From positions 21,905,001 through 21,969,000 of the forward strand of contig NC_083387.1 in the NCBI RefSeq assembly GCF_031755915.1: 64,000 bases of DNA, given 5' to 3'. The stretch comes from Ziziphus jujuba. Taxonomy: Eukaryota > Streptophyta > Magnoliopsida > Rosales > Rhamnaceae. Below are positions 10,690-21,299 of this stretch, one piece after another. Position 1 is the stretch's first letter; every line of letters starts with the position of its first letter. The translations under genes were made by a program, and so were the position numbers. The notes beneath the pieces are model-generated. The model was not told the origin of the DNA and ran no database searches. It was given only the letters and a program-made list of their open reading frames with translations.

Positions 10690-13600
10690 ACTGTGAATGA
10701 GAATGGTGATGAATTTTTCAGGTTTAGCTCTAGGAATAAATTGAATGAAACTGAAAGACAACAAATCATTAGGTTTTTTTCTGGTTTAAATGGGTCCATT
10801 AAGAAGAAAGTAAAGCATAATCCTATGAATACACTTAACGAGGTAGTGAATGTGGCAAACATTATAGAGAGATAGCAAAACACTCAGGGCAAATAACCTA
10901 AAAAATGGAAGCCTCTTTCTTCCTTTTACCTAGAAATGTCAAAACCACATAACTTCCCCAGCCCTCGTTCCATTCCTAATCAAGTCTCCGCCAACAATAA
11001 CCCCAAAGCCAATCTTGACCCTTATAACAAACCAACTGGGAAGCTACCTAATAACAACCTGAAATCGTTAAATCCTTATGCAAAACCAGTGCCTTATAAG
11101 TGTAACCAAGTTGGCCACAAGTTAAGTGATTAAAGGAAATATTTGTGAAGTGATTATAAATAGTGGCAGCTATGAGAATGTGGTCTCCAAATCCTTAGTG
11201 AAAACTCTATGACTCCTTATGACAGCACACCCTCAATCTTACAAGATTAGAACTGAAATGATCATCAATGAAGTGTGCATGGTACCCTTTTCTATTGGGA
11301 AACACTATAAAGATGAAGTTCAATGTGATGTTGGACATGAATGCAAGCCACCTCCTTTTGGGAAGGCCATGGCAATTTAACTGAAATGTACAACATGGAG
11401 GCAAGGCATACACCTATACATTATAATGACATCATAAAAAGATAGTCCTTTTATCGTACACTCTAAAACCTCCTCACAATGAACCTCCTATCCAATCCAC
11501 CGAAATTGAACACAACTAACTCCTTTATTTCCAACATCTAAACAGCAACCAAGTCACTCCACACTTAATCTCCCAATTATCTCATGGCCCTGATTATCTC
11601 CAACCCCAAACCTAATGACTTAGCTGTCCCAAAGTCCCTACAGTCATTCGTTAAAGAGTATCAAGACCTAGCCCCTCCTGAATTACCAGTAGAGATTCCA
11701 CCAACGAGAGATATACAACATAACAATGAGCACCCATCTAGTGGATCATGCAATACTCTAAGGAATTGTGGATGATCTATTGGAGAAGAAGTTGATAAGG
11801 GAAAGCCTTAGTTCATGTGCTGTCCTAACTTTGTTAATACCTAAGAAGGGCAAAACTTGGCGCATGTGTGTCGATAGTATAAACAAAATTACAATCACCA
11901 CTTTCCCAACCTCGACCAGAAGAAATATTGGAAAAATTGGGAGGTTCTTAAATTTTCTCAAAGCTGGATCTAAAGAGTGGCTACCGCCAGATTCGAATAA
12001 GGCCAGGAGACGAGTGGAAAACGGCCTTTAAAACTATAGAGGGCCTATACGAATGGCTTGTAATTCCGTTCAGGCTATGTAATGCTCCAAGTACATTCAT
12101 GAGACTCATGAATCAGGTACTCAAACCATTTTCATTCGTTGTGATTTACATTGACGACATACTAATTTTTAGTGTGGATGAACAGCAACATTTGGGGCAT
12201 TTAAAATTGGTTTTCCAAGCTTTTAGGGATCACAAATTGTACATAAACATTAAAAAGTGTGAATTCATGGTTGACCAACTACTCTTTTTGGGGTTTATAA
12301 TTAGCAAGGAAGGTATTCACACCGATCCTAAGAAGGTACAAGCTGTTCTTGAAAGGAAGTTCCCCACCACAGTAACCTAATTGAAGAGTTTTCATGGTTT
12401 TGTGACTTTCTATGGAAGGTTCATCAAGAATTTTAGTAGTCTAGCAGCTCCCTTAACTGAATGTTTGGAAAAAAGGAAAATTTAATTGGCAACTAGAGGA
12501 AGAATAAAGCTTCCATCTCCTCAAACAAAGGCTAACTCAAGCCTTCATGCTAGCTCTACCTAATTTTGACAAGGTTTTCGAAGTAAAGACTGATGCTTTG
12601 AAAATTGGCATAGGAGCTATCTTATCATAGGAAGGTAGACCACTAGAGTATTTTAGTGAGAAGCTTTGTGAAGCTCAACAAAAATGGAGCACTTATGAGC
12701 AAGAAATTTATACTGTGATTCAAGCACTAAACCATTGGGAATACTACCTGATTCAAAAGGAGTTCATCTTGCATAGTGACCATCAACCTTTGAACTATCT
12801 CACTTCACAAAAGAAGCTTTCAGACCTTCATGCTCGTTGGTTACAATTTTTACATAAGTTTCATTACTCCTTTCAACTCAAGGCTTGCAAATACAACAAA
12901 GTTGCAGATGCTTTAAACCGAAATCCTATTCTTTTCATAGCTTTACACATTGGGCTCTCGAAATTTAATCATTTGTGGGAACTTTATCTTAGAGATGCTG
13001 ATTTTGGTGAAATTTGGAAAAAATTGTTGAAATCGAGAATATGCTGAAGATTTCCACATCACTAAAGGCTTGCTTTTCAAAGGGAATCAACTTTGCATAC
13101 CACAAATATCCCTTATATGGGATTTAATTGAAGATTTGCATGCTGGAGGCCTTGCTGCACATGTTGGCTAGAGAAGACTATCACTCTCCTCATTGTTAGA
13201 TTCTTTTGGCCATATATTAAGCATGATACTGCAAAATTTGTTCGCCACTGTCCAACTTGTCAAACAGTAAAAGGGATCTCACAAAACACAGGGCTCTACA
13301 ACCCACTACCGGTTTCCGCACCGTTTGGGAGGATTTTTCCATGGACTTTGTCTTTGGTTTACCTGTGACACAAAGAAGGTTTGATTCTATATATGCTATG
13401 GTTGACAGGTTCTAAAAAATGGCTCATTTTATTCTTATAAGAAGGCTGCAGATGCTAGTTATGTAGCACAACTTTTCTTTAATGAAATTGTAAGACTTCA
13501 TGGAATAACCAAGACCATTACCTCTGATCGTGATGTTAAATTTGTCAGTCATTTCTAGAAAATGCTTTGGCTGAAATTTGGAACCAATGTCCAGTATAGT

Positions 13601-14000
13601 AATGCCTATCACCCTTAAACCGATGGCCAAATAGAGGTGGTAAATTGAACTTTGGACAACATACTTTGTAGCTTGGTAGCTGACAAGCCAAAACAGGTGG
13701 ATACTTTCCTTCCTTAAGTTGAATTCTTTTACAACAGTAAGATGAATAGAACTAGAGGTCTTTTTCCCTTTGCTATTGTCTATGCTAAACCACCGAATCA
13801 TACAACATATTTACTTCTTTTAAAAGGCTCAACAAATGCTACAGTCGATAGTTTTGCTGAGCAGTATGTGAACTTCCATAAAGAGGTGCAACTTCACATT
13901 CACAAGGCTAATGAGACATACAAGGCTGCTGCTGAAAAACATTGGCGTTACAAAACTTTTGCAGAAGGAGATTTGGTCATGATTTTTCTTTGAAATGATT
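10690..14000 (+). pseudogene. gypsy gag-pol remnant A
   Basis: Ordered pieces of a Ty3/gypsy polyprotein are visible but broken by many stops. They are a gag segment (10693-10875, FRFSSRNKLNETERQQI), a Pro/Asn-rich linker before a zinc-knuckle remnant (10936-11133), reverse transcriptase (about 11768-12380, with [13 protein letters not shown] around 12130-12170), RNase H (about 12540-12930, with IQALNHWEYYLIQKEFILHSDH), and integrase (about 13050-13990). The protease region present in copy B at 42960-43300 is partly deleted. The intact YIDD motif sits in a frame that cannot be translated as one protein. Confidence 0.88.
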
Positions 14001-14201
14001 GTTTTCCTTATGGTAAGCTGATGCCAAAGAAATAAGTACTTAGAAAGCTTGGAGACAATGCCTACATCATAGATCTTCCTTTCGAATTAAAGATCTCTTC
14101 AATCTTCAATGTTGTTAATTTGTGCCCTTATTATACTCCTGATGAAGCTCCTATAGCTCTCTGCAATCTTGAGGACGAGCTTTCTTCTGGTGGGGAAGAA
14201 T

Positions 14202-14549
14202 TGGTGGAGAAGGAACCTTAGAACGTGCTTTCTACACCAGCAGCCTTAAAACTCACCGTTTCATTTACTTTTATTTTTATCATATATTGAATATTAAGTT
14301 AGCAATTGATTTTGGCTTTAAAAATACTAGACAATAGGGCCCCGTTATGGCACTCTCAGTTTTGAGAATGAGATTTTAAATCCGGCCATTCTCTTTGAAA
14401 GGAGATGACTTTTTTCTTTCTTGTCGTTGTAAACATAGCTTGAAGTCCAATTATCGTATTGGAAATACATCTTCGTTTTCTCCTCTTAGTTCTTTGAAAT
14501 TTTCAAAGTTTCTAAATGGAATTCTACACTTACTTTGTTTGCTGCTTCA
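14202..14549 (+). repeat. 3' LTR of gypsy A
   Basis: The LTR starts TGGTGGAGAAGGAACC and ends GCTGCTTCA, followed directly by the TSD CTTTA. Relative to the left LTR it has small indels and many substitutions, so the element is old. Confidence 0.9.
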
Positions 14550-14554
14550 CTTTA

Positions 14555-15050
14555 ACATCAATTTTTAGGTATAAAGTGATCAAACTTTTTTTTTTTTAAT
14601 TTTCTTCAATTTTGTTTTTGTTTTAATTTTGCACACTAATTACATAAATTTTTGGTTAATGAAGTTAGTATTAATCAGGAAAAAAAAAAAACAAAAAAAA
14701 AAGCCCATTCAATTATTGGCTAGAACTATAATTGGAGTGTGCCAATTTAGTCACATGATAACTCATGGGTCCGAGCAGTAACAAAATGTAAAGCACCAAA
14801 ATAAAACATGTTATAGTTGCATGATAGCCCAATAATAAAGTTGCAATTTTATCAGGCAAGATCATTTGAATTCAATTTCCTAAATTTCAATATTAAAATA
14901 AATATATCATTTGTTTTTTTGAATGAAACAAGATACATAATTTAAATGCTATGCTTTTTCATAATTAGTTAAGCAGTACACTAAATATCATTTTTCATTA
15001 TGAAAAGCTATCATATTGATCAATTTCGCTTTTATTATTTCGTAAAATCA
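14555..15050. other. AT-rich non-coding tract, copy A
   Basis: Poly-A/T runs and AT-rich DNA, collinear with 46541-47040 in copy B. No gene, RNA or element boundary is visible here. Confidence 0.7.
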
Positions 15051-15260
15051 CTATGTTCTAACAATCATGGCCACAATAGGAACCATCTCATCCCTTAAAT
15101 GAAAAATACCTTGTATGAACATCATAATCTTGCTCCTCTTCACCAACAATTGACAATTCCACCATGCATTCACATTTTTTTGCATGCTAGCAAGGCAGCA
15201 ACCACAACATGCATGGCTGTATCCCCCAAATAGGACATTTTCTTCTCTTGAGAGCATTCA
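15051..15260 (-). pseudogene. Possible ankyrin-repeat exon remnant, copy A
   Basis: On the minus strand one frame reads LGDTAMHVVVAALLAC, close to the start of an ankyrin repeat of the plant ACD6/ITN1-like type (GDTALH consensus). About 100 bp on, a different frame reads MVPIVAMIV, like the repeat end in the same family. A frameshift separates them. The alternative 68-aa open frame over the same DNA (start at 15257) matches nothing I know. The copy at 47043-47249 carries mostly amino-acid-changing differences, which argues against selection. The ankyrin link is an inference from short matches. Confidence 0.42.
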
Positions 15261-15977
15261 TTAGAAAAATAGTTAAACCAATACCTCAATTAATCTCTCC
15301 CGAATATTATCGATATTGAATTGTTTATCAAATGATATGCAATATTATATGTAGATAGATTATTAATTGAAAAATTAATATAGTCAAAATATAAATAAGT
15401 TATTGTTTAAATAAATTTTAGTGAAATAAAATTATCACAACATTTATTTTTTGGTGAGATGTTATCACAACATTTTACTAAGCAATGTAATACCCCTGGC
15501 ATTATTGTTAATTCCCACTGGTTGGAGAAATTCCAAACATGAAAACATTCTTTCTTTTTCTAGGTTTAGGGTTAAATACCAAAATTCCAAAATCGATTTT
15601 AATGGTAAATAATTTCTTCAAGACTAATACCTAATTAATAAATATTAATTATGAGAATCATGTAATAAAAATTGATTGATGTGCCTAAATTAGCAATTAC
15701 ATTTTCAGAATCTTATCATCACTGCTTATAATGGGAAAAAAAGAAACAAAAAAGGGCTCAAATCATTATCACATCTTTTCACTATTAACTTGAAGGAAAA
15801 AATCAAGAAAAAAGGAGAAAAAAATATTTTTCCAACTAACACTCTGCAAATATGAACAGACCAATTTTACTCATAGCAAAAGGCAGAAAGCAAACACAAA
15901 AAATCACCCGAATTTTAGAATTACCATAAAAAGGAGGATGCTTACACTAACATGTTTTACTCTATTTGATTGACTAA
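15261..15977. other. AT-rich non-coding tract, copy A
   Basis: This tract is collinear with 47250-47975 in copy B and shows only small indels. No coding or RNA feature is recognised. Confidence 0.7.
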
Positions 15978-16418
15978 GAGCATCTCCAATGGTTCTGTGT
16001 CCATTTAAAAATCCTTTGCCAAATAAAATAAATAGATAAGATTTAAAAAAATTCATCTCCAATGGTTCTGTGCATTAGTTCTGTCAAGCTGATGTGGCAA
16101 CAAAAAAAATAGAAGTTGTGAAGGACACTGTCTACTTCTGGACGTTTTGTTAGACAGGCTGAGTCAGTATTTTATTTATTTTGATTGACTTTTGATAAAA
16201 GAAAAATAACTCCTGCGTGGACTTTGGCTTTTTTAATTAGATATAATTTTAAAATAAAAAATTACACATTAGCATTTCAAGACATTTTAAACAGAACCCA
16301 TTGGAAATAAACTAGTTAAAACATTATCTATTAAATAGAAAGAATGCCATATAAGCATGGATACTTTCCAAAATCAATGCCATATAGACTCCAAAAGAAA
16401 GAACCATTGGATATACTC
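15978..16418. mobile_element. PIF/Harbinger-like MITE (441 bp)
   Basis: The insert is flanked by TAA at 15975-15977 and 16419-16421. Copy B keeps the empty site GACTAATGAC at 47970-47979. The terminal inverted repeats are GAGCATCTCCAATGGTTCT on the left and, as reverse complement of the right end, GAGTATATCCAATGGTTCT (17 of 19 match). A 3-bp TWA target and GAGCATCTCCAA-type ends are typical of Tourist/PIF-Harbinger MITEs in plants. The motif CATCTCCAATGGTTCTGTG is repeated internally near 16055-16073. No transposase is encoded. Confidence 0.93.
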
Positions 16419-16421
16419 TAA

Positions 16422-18394
16422 TGACTAGAAACCAGCTAGCAGGACATGTCATCATACTCATCCAATCGGCTACGGTATTTTGCATCACCTTCCACAAACT
16501 CCTCATTAGTCTCAATCAATCAAATTTATTCGTTCGTAATCACATTCCTTTTTTGTCCTCTCTCTTTCTGGTCTTTCCCGTTCTAACAAATTTTGACCAT
16601 TTTTTTAATTTTTTTAAAGAAAAAGTAGAAAAATTTGTAATTGGTATGGTATTTTATGGACCAAAATAAAAAATGTGCACGTCTTTTGTTTGACCTCACG
16701 GTCGTAAGATAATGACACATTAATTATAATAAAATATACAACGTCGTGGTTAACGGTGGCACTATGCATTTATGCCATGTTAGAAGCATCTTCAATAACA
16801 CATGTTATTTAGGCATATGATAGATCTAGAGTGATCAAATTGTTTCACTAAAATTTTAGTATCCATGATTTGACAACTTTTAAATGGTTTATCTACCCAT
16901 ATGTATAAGACAATATCAATTTAACACTATTAAAAAAGTGCCATAAATTAGTTATCAAAATTTTGGTAAAAAATTTTTATACCTATACCATTGCACTTAG
17001 TCATATCATTGCTAAATTTTGTACGAATCTCTCTTTTGGTACCTTTACTAAACCATGCTAAATTGTGACAATAAAAAGTTTTTGCAATGCTAAATTTATC
17101 CTAAAATTATCATTGCCAGTATTTAGCATGGGAACTCATAGCAATAAAATATATGGGCCCCGTCTTCCTTTATCATTTTAATATTATAATTTTATGTTTG
17201 ATCAAAATTTTAGCATTTAAAACCAATGTTAAAATTTAAAAACTAGATCGTTAATAATATTATTTACAATTCAAGATTATCTTAGAAATGCAAAGAGATG
17301 TTGGGGTGTTGGAATATTGCCATGTAAATGGTTTAACCAGCATTTGAGTTTGAAACTATCACATCTTGTTCATTTCAAAAGTTATTCCATGTTGTTGACA
17401 AATAACTCTAACGTAAAATTAGAAATAAAACAGGTATTGATAGGGAATATTAATTTTTTTATGATATGCCTGTATAATTTGATTGAGCTTAACTAGTTAA
17501 TTTTGTGAGAGTAGGTCTGATAAAATATCATAAGACAGAATAACACGATATGAATATGCACAATAATTTTTAAGTTTAATATCACTGCTTGTTCGTTTCA
17601 AAAGTTACTTGATATTGTTGACAACTAACTCTAAAACAAAATTAGAGATATGCACAATAAATAATATTAAAATTTTTGTGATATGCCTATGTAATTTCAT
17701 TGAGCTTAACTAGGTAATTTTGTAAGATTAGGTCTAACAGAGTATCACAAGATATGATAGCACAAGACATGATAACACAACATGAATGTGCATAATAATT
17801 TGTAAGTTTTGGTTAATAATGTTACTTTAGATTTATTTCAATATCACCAAATAAGATCAAATAAATTAATTGATTTTAACAAATGAAACACGATAAATCC
17901 ATTAGATCCATTAAGGATGATTATTTTTGTATTTATGCAAGTTTTTAAAATATTTAAAAAAAAACTTAGTTTATTATTTTAAACATGTACTAATATGTTC
18001 TTTTTTAATTAATTTTTTTAAAAAATCTAAAAATAAACAAGTGTATTTACAAGTTTTAAAATTATATATATTTTATTATTTGAAACCTAAATCAAATTTG
18101 AATTTTCAAATTTGTATAGATTTTAATGAGTTAATGGGTCAAATAACAAATTATAAGATAACTTAACAAATGCGTTTGAATTTATCTATTTCCATACGAG
18201 AGCTTAATGAATAGTGTTAAGCTCGCACACAAACACGATACGATACAAACATAATTCAATTGTTTTTAGTGTGGTTTGAAGAAATAATTACATAGGTTAA
18301 AATGCAATAATTTTTAATTATTTTAAAGTCCAAATAATTAGGATATTCACTAAAGTAATTTTTTCTTAGAAAAATATATATATATATATATATA
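16422..18394. other. AT-rich non-coding tract, copy A
   Basis: Collinear with copy B (47976-50262), apart from a 488-bp insertion in copy B and a 188-bp segment (16819-17006) found only in copy A. Within it the stretches near 17290-17530 and 17560-17780 resemble each other (shared strings such as GTTGACAA[C/A]TAACTCTAA and GATATGCCT), pointing to an old internal duplication. No gene is recognised. Confidence 0.65.
16814..17006. repeat. 188-bp presence/absence segment with CATAT ends
   Basis: Copy A has CATAT at 16814-16818 and again at 17002-17006, with 183 bp between them. Copy B has a single CATAT at the matching site (near 48861). This fits either a small insertion with a 5-bp target duplication in A or a microhomology deletion in B. 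No clear terminal inverted repeat was seen. Confidence 0.75.
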
Positions 18395-18559
18395 GTGGCC
18401 GTCTATAATGCAAACATGCGTACGTTTTTATCATGCGGATCTCAATATTGACGATGGTTTTTGAAGAAACCGTCGTTAACAGTATCACATAGAAATAAGA
18501 TTGACGATGGTTTCTTTAAAAATCGTTGTTAATACTAGTACAGACCGCCAGCACCGTAG
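18395..18559. repeat. Short hairpin-bearing element remnant, copy A
   Basis: The segment sits between TA microsatellites (18377-18394 and about 18564-18581). It holds two imperfect hairpins, 18448-18479 (TTGACGATGGTTT pairing with AAACCGTCGTTAA) and 18501-18532. Its ends (GGCCGTCTATAA and the reverse complement GGCGGTCTGTAC) are weakly inverted. The counterpart in copy B is about 50263-50428. It may be a MITE or the remnant of a larger DNA transposon. Confidence 0.5.
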
Positions 18560-20640
18560 AATTTTATATATATATATATATGTGTGTGTAATTTAAGTGC
18601 TAACAAAACCCTAGTACATGTTTGAATGTGATCCTTCAATGGTTATAGAATAAATGTTTTATTTATAAGTATCTCTCCATAGCTATTCCAAATTTTAATA
18701 TAGATTTTAAATATATAAAATTTCTTAAAAAATAAATTAAAAACTGAAAAAATAATAAAAGAAGATTTTCATTAAAACCAAAAGTTTACATAAATTTGTA
18801 TGTGATTACAACAAAACAAAGAGTAATTATATAAATATTATATAATATATTTCAAGTTTTAATTATAAATATATTTTTATATTAAGTTGTAATTAAAAAG
18901 TGTGATATAACTAAGAAATTGCTAATAAATATAAAATCGAAAAGTATAACAAAATTTTAGATAAGTGAGATAAAAAAAATAAAAGAAAGTAGATAATAAG
19001 AAAATTAAAGAGAAATATGCAAAAATTAAAAATGATAATGGTGTATGTAAATTATGAAAATTTCTAAAACACAAAAAACAATTATAAAAATAACAAAATT
19101 AAAACCAAAAGCACTTAGGTGTGGAGAAATCTAGATTTTTTTTTTTTTTTCCAAACAAGGTTCTTGATTTTCAATTAATAACAAAATTGATAAGGCTGAG
19201 CCACACGCAAATGTCTCCCATTTATCCACTATATTTTAGAGTGTAAGAAGTTTTTATTTATTTATTTATTTTTTTATTCAAACTTCCAAAAAAATATGAG
19301 ATTTTTTTTGTTTAGATTTTCCAAAAGGTTATCCATCCTATCAACCGATATTGTTTCCCATCTACTTATAATACTCCAGAGCGTATAGGATCTTTCTTGT
19401 TCGGACTTTCTAGGAGGTTACTTATTCTATGACACTTCGCGCAAAAGCATATGAGTTTATTTGTTCAGACTTTCCAGAAGATCACCCATCCTAAAATTGC
19501 TTCTATTGGAGTATGTTTAACTCTAAGATTAAAAACCTTAAAGCTAGCTTGTTTTGAAAAGTCTTCTGTTGTTAAAAGAGTGTCTATTTTATATTTGAAA
19601 TATCACCATTTCACACCCAAACAATGTAGGATTAGATATTAGATAGCCTTTGCCAGTAAGGTGATCTGGTAATGCTTTATACCCATCCACATTTAACCTG
19701 GTGATATGTCACTGGTTCACCGCTAGTTGTCAACCGTAGTATATTATTCAGTTATCTTACCATTTCTTATTTCGCATATTTCAGGGTTCATAAATCTTAT
19801 AAATCCCCCATTTTAATATAATAGAAAATTATTATTAACTTATTACATCATATCATTCATATAATAATAACATAAAATTTTTTTTTCCTATGCATATTTA
19901 TTTAAGAAAAAAAAACACATTTTTTGGGAAAAATTGTAGAATCATGAATTATATTTATTTTTCCTAAAACAAAAAAAAAAAAGAAAGAAGAAGAAGAAGA
20001 AGAAGAAGAATCATATTGAATTTGTAAAGGAGCAAAGAATTAAGCCTTTTCTAATTCCAATAGTAGGACGATAAAAATAAAAATAAAAATGCTTTCATAT
20101 ATTAAAAAAATATATGCTCGTCTCTCTAACAATTGTTTTTTTAGCTAATAATTATGAATTCAAATTTCCATATTTCATATTAAAAAATATAATAAAATAA
20201 TTTTTGTTTTACATTTTAATACCATTAGTTTTGGAAAATTACACATTCAACCCAACAAATTTAAAATGTTACAATTAAGTCCCTTAAATTTTAATTTATT
20301 ATATTTTAATAAAATCCAATTTTTGGCTAATGACATATGGCAGATGGAGGATACTAAAATTCAAATATTTGAAAGTAGATCGCCTAGACTGTAGCAAATA
20401 AGATTAGAGGGCTTGCATAGCAATAATGAACCATATTGCATTTTAATATTGATCATAAGGAGTTATTTAAGATAGAACCTTTTATCATTATTATCTATTA
20501 CCATCAATCATATAAAACTGGTATAAATTTAAATTTAAAAATCTAAACTATAATATTTAAAACTTGAAAATAAAAAATGTAACTTTTTAAAACGAAAGAA
20601 TATTAAAATACAATAAATCCAAATTAAGTATACAAGAATA
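18560..20640. other. AT-rich non-coding tract with the empty CACTA site, copy A
   Basis: This tract is collinear with copy B (50429 on and 55541-57760). The unoccupied target of the copy-B CACTA insertion is ATGGTTATAG at 18639-18648. A GAA run is at about 19988-20009. No gene is recognised. Confidence 0.7.
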
Positions 20641-20880
20641 TCTAGTCCTTTCTCAGTCATAGACTTGCGAATTTAAGGTCATAATAGTCATGAATACCAT
20701 TATGATAGAATATAGTGGAAGCCTGAGCAATGGCAGCTGAAGTATTAATGTTTACATAGAAAACACACACTGAAATGTCAAAAGTGGGACGCCTGAACGT
20801 TTCTTTGTCTTCTATCTCAAAACAAGAAGTGGAGGGGACCCTTCTTGTCAAAAGACATAGATTGCAGGGACCTTATGGGA
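20641..20880 (-). repeat. Triplicated conserved block, copy A (possible exon relic)
   Basis: On the minus strand this block has a 64-aa open frame (20657-20851) with FRRPTFDISVCVFYVNINTS and a TIFYHNGIHDYY tail. The same block occurs at 57717-57990 (99-aa frame) and, more diverged, at about 31417-31560. It is one of the few GC-richer, low-indel islands in this AT-rich tract. I do not recognise a protein family. It could be a terminal exon, a non-coding RNA exon, or a repeat. Confidence 0.45.
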
Positions 20881-21299
20881 CGGAAAGTTGATCTGACCTC
20901 ACTGAAAAAACATTTGATATTAAACAAACAAAAATACGAAAATATTCTCGAAGAAAAATGAAGATTCAATAGTTAGGAAATATGTTTACTCAATAGAATT
21001 AAAATTTTTAAAACCCATTGTCTAATATAAGTTTTTCCAAAAAAAGGAAAAAAAACAGGCTGCTTATCTTGTTCTTGATCAAAAAAAAAAAAAAAAAAAA
21101 AATCAGTGAAATTGGGTTCCATTGAGATATTACCATTTATCAGTACTAATAAGAATTTGCATTAAAAAACAGGATAAAAAGTAACATGTAAATTTTATTC
21201 TTTTTTTTTTTTTTTTTTTGTGTATATTGAAAACTATAGTTACATTCAATTTGCGATATTTGTAGATATCTTTGTATTTTTAAAATTTAGAATATACTC

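Larger units (their letters stand above)
9811..14549 (+). mobile_element. Ty3/gypsy retrotransposon A (decayed)
   Basis: Full-length element by structure. The left LTR is 9811-10165 and the right LTR 14202-14549; both start TGGTGGAGAAGGAA and end GCTGC[A/T]TCA. The TSD CTTTA is exact at 9806-9810 and 14550-14554. A primer-binding site for initiator tRNA-Met (TGGTATCAAAGTCTTGG) starts at 10169. The same element at 41221-46535 has the same TSD, so insertion came before the segmental duplication. Compared with that copy it has lost about 240 bp near 10513 and about 220 bp near 11134. Confidence 0.94.

Noticed and set aside
15051..15257. 68-aa minus-strand frame conserved in both duplication copies as a small gene
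   Set aside because: Differences between copies are mainly amino-acid-changing, and the better protein match is to a frameshifted ankyrin reading.
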